A DNA stretch of 64,000 nt, taken from the NCBI GenBank assembly GCA_019638355.1, contig JAHBTY010000002.1, positions 256,001 to 320,000 of the forward strand. Reading direction: 5' to 3'. Shown piece after piece: positions 53,456 to 64,000 of the stretch. Numbering within the stretch: position 1 is the stretch's first letter; every line of letters starts with the position of its first letter. A program made the position numbers and the translations under genes. The notes beneath the pieces were generated by a model. The model was not told the DNA's origin and ran no database searches. It saw nothing but the letters and a program-made list of their open reading frames with translations. The stretch is from Cyclobacteriaceae bacterium. GTDB taxonomy: Bacteria > Bacteroidota > Bacteroidia > Cytophagales > Cyclobacteriaceae.

Positions 53456-54508
53456 CTAAGATTTCGAATATAACGCTTTAAATCTGTTAATATTTACCGT
53501 AGGCAAAATTTCACCTGAGCCCGTTAGCCAATTGGCCAGGTGAGCCGCGAAATAAGGGGCCAGGCTCACACCTTTGGTTCCCAAACCGTTAAAAATAGCA
53601 ACATTTTTGGAATCTGGATGGTGCCCCAACATAGGCCTGCGGTCGGGTGAGGTGGGCCGCATACCCCAATGCTGCGCTACCGTGTTAAAAGGCAACTTCA
53701 ACAAGGCGGTTAATCCTGCCTCCAGTTCGGCCCGGGCCCGATCTGTTACAGTTTCAGTTAGTTGACTTGCCTCGTATGTAGCACCCACCTTATAATAATT
53801 CGTTGTTGCTGGTACTACATAAACACCCCGATTATAAATCAGCTTAGGAGTTTCGTGCAGTTTAATTGTTAAAGTTTCGCCTTTTAGTGGTTTTACCGGT
53901 AGTGCTTTCCAAAGTTGGGTCAAATAAGTACCCGTACAAAATATAATACCTCGGGCGTCCCATTGTTTATACGTTATTTGTTCTGCATCAACTTGTAGTT
54001 GGGTTTCATCAAACCATTCTTCTGCAAACGAGTTTTGATCGATAAGCCAATTACGTACACTACTTAAAAAAACAGGCACATCCACATACCCACATTGGTT
54101 GGTTACAAGCCCACCAAAAGAATCATGAACCTGATCGCCATAAGTGCTTTGTGTATGAATAGCAGCTATAAACTTTTGGTTTTCGGGCCGGGCGCTATTA
54201 CACATCCATTCATTTTGTTCCTGTACCGATAAGAAAGGCCGGTACAAAGGCATCGGGTGAAAGAATTTCTGCTCAAGTATTAGCTCAGCCTTTGGATAAA
54301 AATCAAACACCGATTGAAAAAGATTTTCAGCCAGCCAGGTACGCGTCATTAGCTTGCCGGTAATTGGGTTGAAAAGCCCCGCAGCTACCATCGAACTGCG
54401 ATTATTTTCAGGCCTGTCCAGCACCACTACACGTTTACCACGCTGTACCAACTGCCAGGCTAAACAAGAGCCCGCCAAACCTTGCCCTATAATCAGGTAA
54501 TCGATCAT
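53456..54508 (-). CDS. FAD-dependent oxidoreductase (DAO family)
   Basis: From ATG 54508 the protein has 350 residues. The Rossmann motif IGQGLAGSCLAWQLVQRG starts right at the N-terminus, with the acidic end VVVLDRP. The C-terminal GMRPTSPDRRPMLGHH and FNGLGTKGVSLAPYFA are typical of glycine/D-amino acid oxidase-like enzymes. It should oxidise an amine or amino acid using FAD. An upstream longer frame would displace the FAD motif from the start and is not preferred. It is divergent from the MBL hydrolase. Confidence 0.85.
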   Translation of the reverse strand: MIDYLIIGQGLAGSCLAWQLVQRGKRVVVLDRPENNRSSMVAAGLFNPITGKLMTRTWLAENLFQSVFDFYPKAELILEQKFFHPMPLYRPFLSVQEQNEWMCNSARPENQKFIAAIHTQSTYGDQVHDSFGGLVTNQCGYVDVPVFLSSVRNWLIDQNSFAEEWFDETQLQVDAEQITYKQWDARGIIFCTGTYLTQLWKALPVKPLKGETLTIKLHETPKLIYNRGVYVVPATTNYYKVGATYEASQLTETVTDRARAELEAGLTALLKLPFNTVAQHWGMRPTSPDRRPMLGHHPDSKNVAIFNGLGTKGVSLAPYFAAHLANWLTGSGEILPTVNINRFKALYSKS

Positions 54509-54582
54509 ACTTAGTTGATGGGTTAAAAATACACCGGGCAGTTGTTGTTTCCTCTTTAATTTTCCAATCAATCAAATCCTTA

Positions 54583-54612
54583 AGGTCTTTATTATTACCT
54601 GCTTAAAGACCT
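54583..54612. promoter_or_regulatory. Inverted repeat between divergent genes
   Basis: AGGTCTTT (54583-54590) and AAAGACCT (54605-54612) form an 8-bp dyad spaced by 14 bases in the 128-base divergent spacer between the FAD oxidoreductase and MBL genes. An operator is possible; a transcript hairpin is the alternative. Confidence 0.3.
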
Positions 54613-54636
54613 GAAAGGTTTTACTACTTTTACAAG

Positions 54637-55287
54637 ATGATGAAAATTGAAACCTTCACCTTCAATCCATTTCAGGAAAATACCTTTGTGGTGTATGATG
54701 AAACCGGTGAAGCAGTAATTATTGATCCGGGTTGTTACGAGGCCCACGAAAAAAAAGTGTTAACTCAGTTTATAGAAGGCAAAAAGCTTACAATAAAGTT
54801 GTTGCTCAACACCCATTGCCATATCGACCATGTATTGGGCAACGATTTTGTTAAGTTCAAATACAATGTTCCGTTTCTAATTCATGAAAAAGAACTACCC
54901 GTTTTAAAGGCTGTAAAGAGCTATGCATCCAACTACGGGTTTCCCTCCTACCAGGAAGTTTTGCCTGAAAATTTTTTGAAGGAAGGAGATTGCGTAAATT
55001 TTGGTGCTACGCAGTTACAAGTAATTTTCTTACCAGGGCATGCTCCGGGCCACATCGGGTTTTACCATGCCGAGACAAACTCATTGTTAAGTGGCGATGT
55101 GTTGTTTGAAAACAGTATAGGCCGCACAGACTTGCCTGGTGGCGATTATAACACACTAATCCAAAGCATACATGAAAAAGTGTTTACGCTACCTGACGAA
55201 ACAATTGTGTATCCCGGCCACGGTCATACCACCACGGTTGGTGAAGAAAAACTAACAAATCCATTCTGTGCAATTGTTACCCGATGA
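54637..55287 (+). CDS. MBL-fold metallo-hydrolase
   Basis: A 216-residue metallo-beta-lactamase fold protein, glyoxalase II-like in length. The metal motif is H60-C-H62-I-D64-H65 in LLLNTHCHIDHVLGNDF. Further ligands are in LPGHAPGHIGF, LLSGDVLF and VYPGHGHTT. Two ATGs in tandem (54637, 54640) are both possible. Its stop overlaps the start of the pssA gene by 4 bases. Substrate unknown; hydroxyacyl-thioester hydrolysis is likely. Confidence 0.88.
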   Translation: MMKIETFTFNPFQENTFVVYDETGEAVIIDPGCYEAHEKKVLTQFIEGKKLTIKLLLNTHCHIDHVLGNDFVKFKYNVPFLIHEKELPVLKAVKSYASNYGFPSYQEVLPENFLKEGDCVNFGATQLQVIFLPGHAPGHIGFYHAETNSLLSGDVLFENSIGRTDLPGGDYNTLIQSIHEKVFTLPDETIVYPGHGHTTTVGEEKLTNPFCAIVTR

Positions 55288-55967
55288 GTTTGTTGCGTCA
55301 TATACCCAATGCACTTACTTGCGCCAACCTGGTTTGCGGATGCCTGGGGATAATCAGCTTGTTTACCCATAAAATTGAGCCGGCCTATTTTATCTGGGCC
55401 GCGTGTTTGTTTGATTTTTTTGATGGCTTTGCAGCTCGTTTGCTTAAAGTCTCATCTCCTATTGGTAAAGAACTTGATTCACTTGCCGACATGGTAAGCT
55501 TTGGCGTTTTACCAGCGCTGGCCGTTTATAACTGGATTGCATTGGGTAGCGGTTTATACTTGCCATATATTGCCATTATAATTTCTGTTTTTTCGGCTTT
55601 GCGCCTGGCCAAATTTAACATTGATACCAACCAAAGCGATTCATTTATTGGTGTTCCCACTCCGGCCAATGCCTTGTTCCTTTCGGCTTTGCCATTTTTA
55701 CCAGAGGCAATTCGAACATTTGTTTTTTCGCCTTACATATTATCGGCTATTGCAGTTGCATTTTCATTGCTGCTGGTGGCACCACTTCCTTTATTCGCAT
55801 TAAAATTTAAAAACTTTAGCTGGCAGGGTAATCAACTCAGGTTTACCTTTTTGGCAGTTTCGGTATTGCTGCTATTGGCATTCCATGCGGGGGCAATACC
55901 TTTTATCATACTATTTTATATTGGAGTCTCGTTAGTTTCGCGATTGGCAGGTGTAGAAAAAAAATAA
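55284..55967 (+). CDS. pssA: CDP-diacylglycerol--serine O-phosphatidyltransferase
   Basis: A 227-residue inner-membrane enzyme with about six to eight transmembrane helices. The CDP-alcohol phosphotransferase signature D-G-x2-A-R-x8-G-x3-D-x3-D is seen in FDGFAARLLKVSSPIGKELD followed by SLAD. It makes phosphatidylserine from CDP-diacylglycerol and serine, the precursor of phosphatidylethanolamine. Type II PssA size. Overlaps the MBL gene by 4 bases. porU starts 3 bases after the stop. Confidence 0.9.
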   Translation: MSLLRHIPNALTCANLVCGCLGIISLFTHKIEPAYFIWAACLFDFFDGFAARLLKVSSPIGKELDSLADMVSFGVLPALAVYNWIALGSGLYLPYIAIIISVFSALRLAKFNIDTNQSDSFIGVPTPANALFLSALPFLPEAIRTFVFSPYILSAIAVAFSLLLVAPLPLFALKFKNFSWQGNQLRFTFLAVSVLLLLAFHAGAIPFIILFYIGVSLVSRLAGVEKK

Positions 55968-55969
55968 CG

Positions 55970-58900
55970 ATGTCCGCAATCAGGCTTGCGATTTGTTTAA
56001 TCTTTTTGTCTTTGGCTACCGTTTCAGTAGCTCAAACTAATTCTGTATTGAGTTCCGGTAACTGGTTTAAGTTTTCTGTAACCTCCGATGGTGTAGTTCA
56101 AATTAACTACAACTTACTTCGACAAGCCGGTGTTAACCCAGACCAGATCGATCCGCGTAATATTCAGGTTTACACAGGCCAACCAGGTATGCTACCACAA
56201 GCCAATAGCAAACCACGTAAAAGTGATCTTACACAAATTGCCATTCAGGTTATAGGCGAACAAGATGGTCGCTTTAATAATAACGATATTATTCAGTTTT
56301 TTGCACAAGGGCCCGATCGTTACCAATACAATTTGCAAAAGCAGATTATGGAGTACGAGAACAATTTGTTCACCGATAAAAATTATTATTTTCTTACAAT
56401 CGGAACTGAACCCGGAAAGCGAATTACTACGCGCGAAAGCATAGCGGGCACACATCCTGTAATTTCAACTTATCAGGATCTTGCATTCTATGAAACCGAA
56501 AAGTACAACCTGTTAAAATCGGGGCGTCAATGGTTTGGCGAACAATTCGATGCCAGCACATCGGCCACCATTCGCTTTGAGATTAGCAACGTTGTTGAAA
56601 ACTCTCCGATAAAATTTGTGTCGCATGTAATGGCACAGTCTATTTCGCCTTCATCGTTTACGGTGGCCTACAATAACAATACGGTGCTAACGCAGGCTAT
56701 TGATGCTGTGCCCAACACGCGCTATGGAGTAAAAGGAATAATAAAAGCCGATACGATTATTCTGAACTCAACTACGGTGGGGGCAAGCACAAACCTTAAC
56801 CAGGATATCCGTTATCAGTTTACAAAAGGCGCTTCCGGCCTTTCTGTGGGGTACCTTGATTTTTTTCTGCTCACGCTTTCGCGGAAGCTTACCATGCGTA
56901 ACCCTCAATTTCTCTTTCGGTCAGCGGCAAGTGTTGAAGCCGCAGTTTCATCTTATGAAATTTCCAATGCTGCTACTGGCATTCAAATTTGGGATGTTAC
57001 CGACCCTGAGCAGGTTGTGCAACAAGCTTTCACATTAGCAACAGGTAAAATCAATTTCGCTGCGCCATCAGAAATCCTGCGCACATTTGCCGCTATAAAC
57101 TCAAGTCAACTTCCGGCTCCGGTTTTTGAAGGTGTTGTTCCTAACCAAAACCTGCGTGGAAGTACCGCTCCCGAACTTTTGATTATTACAAACACAGCTC
57201 TTATCTCCGAAGCTCAACGCTTAGCGAATCATCGTCAACAACAAGGTATTTCGGTTGGCGTAACAACCGTGGATAAAATCTATCATGAATATGCTGGTGG
57301 CAAGCAAGATTTTACAGCTATACGCGATTTTATACGCAGTTATTTTACACAACCTGGTTCAGCACTTAAACATGTATTAATCTTTGGGCGAGGGTCATAC
57401 GATTATAAAAATCGTGTTTTTAATAATTCCAACTTTGTACCCATTTACGAATCGCGCAATTCGTTAAGTCCGCTGGAAACATATTCGTCCGATGACTATT
57501 ACGCATTTATGGATGTTAATGAAGGCGATTGGTTTGAATCGCCCGCGCAGAATCATACGCTCGATTTAGGCATTGGCCGTTTACCGGTTAAAAACTTAAC
57601 GGAAGCCAAAGCTGTAGTAGATAAACTGATCGAATACGACACCGAACGTGCAGGAGCCTGGCAAAACGAAATTCTTTTTGTGGCCGATGATGGCGACTTT
57701 AACATTCATCATTCGCAAGCCGATCAACTGGCAACTTATGTGGAACAAACTTATCCGGCTATGACTACAAGAAGATTTTTTGTGGATTCGTATGAACAAG
57801 TTACAAAGCCAGGTGGGCAAACCAGTCCGGATGCAGCCAAGGCACTGGACCTCGCCATCCGCAAAGGATCATTAATCGTAAACTTTACCGGACATGGTTC
57901 GGAACGCGTGTGGATGGATGAACGCATTCTGGATGATGAAATGGTGAAGCGTTGGAAAAACAAAAAGCAATACCCATTGTTCGTAACGGCTACGTGCGAG
58001 TTTGGTCGTCACGATGATCCTATGCAGATAACCAGTGGTGAGTTAACCTTGCTACAACAAAAGGGTGGAAGTATTGGTCTGGTTACATCGGCCCGACCGG
58101 TTAACTCCAGCACCAACTTCACATTGAATCGTGCTTTCTACGAAGCTTTGTTTACCAAAACAAACAATCAATACCCCGATCTTGGCTCAACTTTCCGCAT
58201 CACAAAAAACAACAGTACCAGTGGTATTGCTAATCGTAATTTTTCTTTGCTTGCCGACCCCAGTATGAAACTGGCATTACCACAAAACGAAATTGTATTT
58301 GATGAGATTACTACGGATGCCGGAGCAACCACCCTTACGGGTTTGACTGAAATAAAAGTAAAAGGCCACATCGAAAATGCAGGAGTAATAACTGATGGTT
58401 ATACCGGTAAGATGATCCTTTCTCTGTACGGTGAACCTGAAACGCAAAGCACACGAGGAGACGAAAACGCTCCCTTCAGCTACACGGAACTATCCAATGC
58501 ATTGTATCGGGGTCAGGTTTCAGTTGAGCAAGGTGTGTTCGAATCCAGCTTTATGTTAACCAAAAATATTCCGGTTAATAGTTCGGTGGCTACCTTTACG
58601 GGCTTCGCTTATCACCGCACGGGGTTGGCAAGTGGATATACCTATCAGAATGCAGGTGGCCTGAATAACAATCCATCGCTCGACACAACGCCACCGCAAA
58701 TTAAGTTATTTATAGGCGACACCACATTTATATCCGGTGGCATTGTGGGGCCTTCCACGCGCATTGTTGCATTATTTGCCGATGAGAATGGAATCAACAT
58801 CACGAACTCCCCGGAAGGGAAAGAAATTTTATTTTCGTTGGATAATGGGCCCGGTCAGAACATAAATGATTACTACCTGGCTGATGTGAATACGTATAAA

Positions 58901-59341
58901 AAAGGGAGATTACTTTTTCCGCTTGAAGGATTAGAAAAAGGAAAGCACACCATCACCTTAACAGCATCGGATACACACAACAATACCAACTCGGCAACTG
59001 TACCTTTTGTGGTTACCGATGGTAGCACAATCGAAATAGAGGAGTTTGTGAACTACCCAAACCCATTCGAGGGCAATACTACGCTTGAGTTTACCCATAC
59101 CCGGCCTGGCGAAGACCTGGAAGTTTGGGTAAGTATTATAGATTTGGCCGGAAACAAAATTATGGAACAACATTTCGAGGTTTTAGCCAGTCAATACAGG
59201 GTTACACTTACCGAATGGAACGGACGATCAGCCTCCGGAACAAAATTAGGCCGGGGTATATATGTGGGTAAACTATCTGTTCGTTCATTATTGGATGGCT
59301 CGAAAAATGAGCAATTTACCAAGCTAATTGTGCTTAATTAA
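55970..59341 (+). CDS. porU: Type IX secretion sortase, PorU-like (C25 peptidase)
   Basis: An 1123-residue exported protein: signal peptide (residues 1-22), beta-rich N-terminal part, C25 gingipain-type peptidase domain at about residues 400-760 with catalytic H642 in NFTGHGSERVWMD and C676 in FVTATCEFGRHDD, Ig-like domains, and a C-terminal FlgD/T9SS-sorting-like domain (VNYPNPFEGNTTLEF). This matches PorU, which cleaves the C-terminal signal of T9SS cargo and attaches it to A-LPS or cell-wall components at the outer membrane. porV follows after 26 bases, the conserved order. Confidence 0.93.
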   Translation: MSAIRLAICLIFLSLATVSVAQTNSVLSSGNWFKFSVTSDGVVQINYNLLRQAGVNPDQIDPRNIQVYTGQPGMLPQANSKPRKSDLTQIAIQVIGEQDGRFNNNDIIQFFAQGPDRYQYNLQKQIMEYENNLFTDKNYYFLTIGTEPGKRITTRESIAGTHPVISTYQDLAFYETEKYNLLKSGRQWFGEQFDASTSATIRFEISNVVENSPIKFVSHVMAQSISPSSFTVAYNNNTVLTQAIDAVPNTRYGVKGIIKADTIILNSTTVGASTNLNQDIRYQFTKGASGLSVGYLDFFLLTLSRKLTMRNPQFLFRSAASVEAAVSSYEISNAATGIQIWDVTDPEQVVQQAFTLATGKINFAAPSEILRTFAAINSSQLPAPVFEGVVPNQNLRGSTAPELLIITNTALISEAQRLANHRQQQGISVGVTTVDKIYHEYAGGKQDFTAIRDFIRSYFTQPGSALKHVLIFGRGSYDYKNRVFNNSNFVPIYESRNSLSPLETYSSDDYYAFMDVNEGDWFESPAQNHTLDLGIGRLPVKNLTEAKAVVDKLIEYDTERAGAWQNEILFVADDGDFNIHHSQADQLATYVEQTYPAMTTRRFFVDSYEQVTKPGGQTSPDAAKALDLAIRKGSLIVNFTGHGSERVWMDERILDDEMVKRWKNKKQYPLFVTATCEFGRHDDPMQITSGELTLLQQKGGSIGLVTSARPVNSSTNFTLNRAFYEALFTKTNNQYPDLGSTFRITKNNSTSGIANRNFSLLADPSMKLALPQNEIVFDEITTDAGATTLTGLTEIKVKGHIENAGVITDGYTGKMILSLYGEPETQSTRGDENAPFSYTELSNALYRGQVSVEQGVFESSFMLTKNIPVNSSVATFTGFAYHRTGLASGYTYQNAGGLNNNPSLDTTPPQIKLFIGDTTFISGGIVGPSTRIVALFADENGINITNSPEGKEILFSLDNGPGQNINDYYLADVNTYKKGRLLFPLEGLEKGKHTITLTASDTHNNTNSATVPFVVTDGSTIEIEEFVNYPNPFEGNTTLEFTHTRPGEDLEVWVSIIDLAGNKIMEQHFEVLASQYRVTLTEWNGRSASGTKLGRGIYVGKLSVRSLLDGSKNEQFTKLIVLN

Positions 59342-59367
59342 CTACCTTTACCGCTTAGAACTTGAGT

Positions 59368-60522
59368 ATGAATAAGTTAAGTCTGCTGGCCTTTTTTCTA
59401 TTCCTAACTACATTAGGTTTGTCTCAACCTCAGCAAGGTACCCTTATAGGTCAGGATAGTACCAATCGGGTAATTACAACTGCCGTACCCTTTCTTACAA
59501 TCACGCCCGATGCACGCGCTGCAGGTATGGGCGATGTAGGAGTGGCTACTTCTGCCGATGTAAACTCCGCTTATTGGAATGCAGGTAAACTTGCCTTTAT
59601 CGATAATGGCTTGGGCTATGGGGTATCGGGTTCCTACACTCCCTGGCTTGGTAAAATCATTAACGATATGTATGTGTTTTATCTTTCCGGTTTTTATAAG
59701 ATCGGCAGGGAACAAACGGTAGCCGCCTCCATGAAATATTTTGATCTGGGTGAAATCCAATTCAGAGGTGTGAGTAATGAAGATCTGGGAAGATTTAACC
59801 CACGCGAATTTTCGTTTGATGTTACCTACTCACGCTTGCTTACCGAAGAGTTGGCTATTGGCGGTGCCTTGCGCTACATCCATTCAAATTTAACGGGGGC
59901 ATTATCAACTGGAAATATCGATGCTCGTCCAGGAAATTCCGTTGCTGTTGATCTTGGTGTTTATTACACCAAACCGCTATCGTCCCGAAATTCAACGGTG
60001 TCGTTAGGTGCTGCTATTACCAATCTGGGAGCTAAAATTTCTTATTCCGATGCCGCTAATCGGGATTTTATACCTACTAACCTAAGAATGGGTGGCGCCT
60101 ACACAATGGAACTTGACCCTAAAAACACACTTACACTTGCATTGGATTTTAACAAACTCTTAGTTCCAAGCCCACCCCGAAATAATTCAACACCATTGCT
60201 CAGTGGCATATTCGGATCGTTTACCGATGCGAGAGGTGGCTTTAAAGAGGAGATTCGTGAGTTTACAACCTCAACAGGAATTGAATATTGGTATGATAAA
60301 ACGTTAGCCGGAAGGGTGGGGTACTTTCACGAAGCCAACGATAAGGGCAACAGAAAATACCTTACAGCCGGAGTAGGTTTGCGTAAAAATCAATTCGGAT
60401 TTGATGTTGCCTACCTGGTACCAACCAATAAAAGAGAAAACGCCCTTGCAGAAACACTTCGTATTACAATTATGTTAACCTTTGAAGGTAAGGTACGCGA
60501 AAAAGACTCTGTTACCGATTAG
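59368..60522 (+). CDS. porV: Type IX secretion outer-membrane barrel, PorV
   Basis: A 384-residue FadL-like outer-membrane protein. Start ATG 59368 is preferred to an in-frame TTG at 59362. Signal peptide MNKLSLLAFFLFLTTLGLSQ. The conserved segment ITPDARAAGMGDVGVATSAD near residue 40 and the barrel strands ending ITIMLTFEGKV identify PorV/LptO. It carries cargo to PorU in the attachment complex. It lies 26 bases behind porU and 4 bases before the M16-like gene. Confidence 0.93.
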   Translation: MNKLSLLAFFLFLTTLGLSQPQQGTLIGQDSTNRVITTAVPFLTITPDARAAGMGDVGVATSADVNSAYWNAGKLAFIDNGLGYGVSGSYTPWLGKIINDMYVFYLSGFYKIGREQTVAASMKYFDLGEIQFRGVSNEDLGRFNPREFSFDVTYSRLLTEELAIGGALRYIHSNLTGALSTGNIDARPGNSVAVDLGVYYTKPLSSRNSTVSLGAAITNLGAKISYSDAANRDFIPTNLRMGGAYTMELDPKNTLTLALDFNKLLVPSPPRNNSTPLLSGIFGSFTDARGGFKEEIREFTTSTGIEYWYDKTLAGRVGYFHEANDKGNRKYLTAGVGLRKNQFGFDVAYLVPTNKRENALAETLRITIMLTFEGKVREKDSVTD

Positions 60523-60526
60523 TTAA

Positions 60527-61789
60527 ATGCTTGATAGAAAGTCCGCACCCACATTCACACCCCCTTCTGACTTTAAGCTTCCCTCACCTGAAATAACGCG
60601 ATTATCAAATGGGTGCAACTTGGTTTGCTTGAAAGAAGTAAATCAAGATGTCATCAAGCTCGAGTTGATTTTTAAATCAGGAAAGTGGTTCGAGCCGGAG
60701 CCTGGTATAGCACACTTTACTTCATTAATGCTGGACAAAGGTGTGCCTGGCAAAACAGCCTACCAAATTGCAACCCAATTTGATCTTTTTGGAGCATCGA
60801 TAGATGTTAGTGCCGGGTTAGACTTTTCTTCTGTAACACTTTATGCATTGGCATCTAACGCACTCGAAATATTTCCGCTTTTCTTTCAATTAGTAACACA
60901 ACCCATATTTCCTGACCACGAACTTATTAATGCCAAAGATATCTTCATTCAAAATCTTAAATTAAATCTTAAAAAAAACAGCTTCGTAGCAAGTAGAAAT
61001 ATCCGTAAAAACATTTTTGGGGAAACACATCCGTATGGTGCAATAATAGAAGAGACACATATCAAGTCCCTAAGTCGCGAATCCCTACTAGCCTATTTTA
61101 AAAACCAATTTGTTCTGCAAGAGGTGTATCTGACTGGGTCATTACCCGATGCTGTGCTTAAGCTTATGGCATCGCAGTTGGAACAACTTAACTCCCAATC
61201 AAGACAAAAAATCAATGCATTACACGAAAAGAACAACAGCCCTCAACTTCAACATATTGACAGAACGGATAGCATTCAAACAAGTGTGCGTATTGGCAAA
61301 CGAATCATAAACCGCAATCACCCGGATTACCCGGCACTTATTTTACTTAACCACATTCTGGGTGGGTACTTTGGTTCAAGGCTTATGAAAAATCTTCGTG
61401 AAGAACGAGGACTTACGTATGGAATCAATTCAACTCTTACAAATTTTGCCAACGATTCGATATTCCTGATTGGAACTGATATTAATAAACCAGATCGAAC
61501 CCTGGCAATTGATGAAATAATGCACGAGATCACGCTGCTCAGTAATCAACCTGTTTCACCCTCAGAATTAATTCTTGCACGCAATCATCTTCTTGGGGGG
61601 CTTCAGTTAGATGCTGCTAATCCATTTTCGATCATGGATAAGATCAAATCAATGCGTACTTATAACTTATCCTCTGATTATTATAGCAACTTGTTTCAAA
61701 GCATTTTAAAAACAGACGCTGATTTTTTAAACCAATTGGCTTTAAAACACCTCGCAACTGAAGAATTGCACATCGTTACAGTAGGCTAA
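60527..61789 (+). CDS. Non-catalytic M16 peptidase-like protein
   Basis: A 420-residue protein with the two-domain fold of M16 (pitrilysin) peptidases. At the position of the zinc motif HxxEH it reads H63-F-T-S-L (GIAHFTSLMLDKG), lacking the glutamate and second histidine, so it cannot be catalytic. The second half retains the substrate-binding Arg/Tyr block GGYFGSRLMKNLREERGLTY of M16B beta subunits. It lacks a signal peptide. Active M16 partners are usually encoded nearby, but none is in the window. Clustered with porU-porV by 4 bases. Confidence 0.85.
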   Translation: MLDRKSAPTFTPPSDFKLPSPEITRLSNGCNLVCLKEVNQDVIKLELIFKSGKWFEPEPGIAHFTSLMLDKGVPGKTAYQIATQFDLFGASIDVSAGLDFSSVTLYALASNALEIFPLFFQLVTQPIFPDHELINAKDIFIQNLKLNLKKNSFVASRNIRKNIFGETHPYGAIIEETHIKSLSRESLLAYFKNQFVLQEVYLTGSLPDAVLKLMASQLEQLNSQSRQKINALHEKNNSPQLQHIDRTDSIQTSVRIGKRIINRNHPDYPALILLNHILGGYFGSRLMKNLREERGLTYGINSTLTNFANDSIFLIGTDINKPDRTLAIDEIMHEITLLSNQPVSPSELILARNHLLGGLQLDAANPFSIMDKIKSMRTYNLSSDYYSNLFQSILKTDADFLNQLALKHLATEELHIVTVG

Positions 61790-61794
61790 ATAAA

Positions 61795-61817
61795 AAAAGC
61801 CCTTATAAAGGGCTTTT
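61795..61817. terminator. Rho-independent terminator (bidirectional)
   Basis: AAAAGCCC and GGGCTTTT flank a seven-base loop TTATAAA. It ends the porU-porV-M16 unit and, read the other way, the rRNA operon. Confidence 0.8.
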
Positions 61818-61832
61818 GCATAGAATAAAAAA

Positions 61833-61942
61833 TAGGCAACGACTTACTCTCCCGGGTTTTACCCTAGTACCATCAGCGCGGGTGGTCTTAACTGCTCTGT
61901 TCGGAATGGGAAGAGGTGATCCCCACCGCTATAGTCACCTTA
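61833..61942 (-). rRNA. rrf: 5S ribosomal RNA
   Basis: The reverse complement reads GGTGACTATAGCGGTGGGGA at its start, then CCCATTCCGAACAGAGCAGT, and closes with GGGAGAGTAAGTCGTTGCCT, the standard 5S pattern. Boundaries are good to within a few bases. Confidence 0.92.
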
Positions 61943-61977
61943 ATGTCTTTGGTGTTGGTGAGGATTAATTCCCACCG

Positions 61978-61995
61978 TCCCGATCATTATCGGGA
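61978..61995. repeat. CCCGAT-N4-ATCGGG hairpin, copy 1
   Basis: TCCCGAT-CATT-ATCGGGA in the 23S-5S spacer. The TCACCTTAATGT next to it is also present twice (61935-61946 and 61995-62007 region), so a local duplication of the 5S 5' end is likely. Confidence 0.6.
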
Positions 61996-62150
61996 TCACC
62001 TTAATGTTTGTGTCTTGAGGTTGTAGTGTTTGAGTGCTTCGTATTCAATACTAATCACAGTGGACTACCAACTCCGGACTTTCAATATCGTTGACAAAAT
62101 TGATGAAAGAGTATGCGTTTTTAAAAGTAAAAGCTTGCGAGCACATAGTT

Positions 62151-62166
62151 CCCGATTGCTATCGGG
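62151..62166. repeat. CCCGAT-N4-ATCGGG hairpin, copy 2
   Basis: CCCGAT-TGCT-ATCGGG just beyond the 3' end of 23S rRNA. The same stem as the copy at 61978, with a different loop. It may form part of the precursor processing stem. Confidence 0.55.
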
Positions 62167-62171
62167 ATTGT

Positions 62172-64000
<1,829 letters not shown>

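Overview
The window is chromosomal DNA of a Bacteroidota bacterium, most likely of the Cytophagia/Cytophagales; I cannot name the genus. The grounds are a type IX secretion pair (PorU-like sortase followed by PorV-like barrel), a bacterial GGGP/HepGP-type prenylglyceryl phosphate synthase, a DUF4407 protein, an MtfA peptidase, several -7 elements of the Bacteroidota form TAnnTTTG, weak or absent Shine-Dalgarno sequences, and the 5S/23S rRNA sequence. Coding density is high and GC is moderate by eye.

Layout. 1-1803: 3' end of galT and a GHMP sugar kinase (sugar-1-phosphate salvage). 2063-6420 (minus): an operon for a DUF1080/PA14 protein and a propeller-cytochrome c protein, with an unrelated small secreted protein after it. 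6532-7147: a decayed HEPN/MNT pair. 7225-11633: M20 amidohydrolase, Na/Pi symporter, two small envelope proteins and the prenylglyceryl phosphate synthase. 11749-13277 (minus): acylphosphatase, a small membrane protein and a Fic/VbhA-type toxin-antitoxin pair whose toxin has a one-base frameshift. 13352-15629 (minus): deoC overlapping a GapN-like dehydrogenase. 15797-16459 (minus): a secreted basic protein and two coupled, related micro-membrane proteins. 16971-22730 (minus): PLP enzyme, lspA, ileS. 22851-28734: Uma2 nuclease, RND/MMPL transporter, SMR exporter, dGTPase and a palindrome-rich spacer. 28144-31022 (minus): glyS, MtfA peptidase and a LURP-one protein, tightly packed. 31085-33698 (minus): two tandem paralogous histidine kinases; a third lies at 47834-49096. 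33779-35850: Usp plus cation/proton antiporter. 35900-36696: an array of small hairpins beside a REP-associated (IS200-like) tyrosine transposase. 37315-45343: FMN glutamate-synthase-like protein, VWA protein, LytS/LytTR two-component pair, META lipoprotein, DUF4407 protein. 45507-53446 (minus): Tex, a histidine kinase, YicC, and a large propeller plus beta-barrel protein. 53456-61789: FAD oxidoreductase, MBL hydrolase, phosphatidylserine synthase, PorU, PorV and a non-catalytic M16 homologue. 61833-64000 (minus): 5S rRNA and the 3' part of 23S rRNA.

Most of the window is housekeeping. The accessory signals are small: two damaged toxin-antitoxin loci, at least four families of palindromic repeats (one beside its probable transposase), a duplicated 5' end of dgt, and a pair of tiny tandem membrane proteins that look undescribed. 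I did not find a large defence island, prophage, CRISPR array or integrated element.
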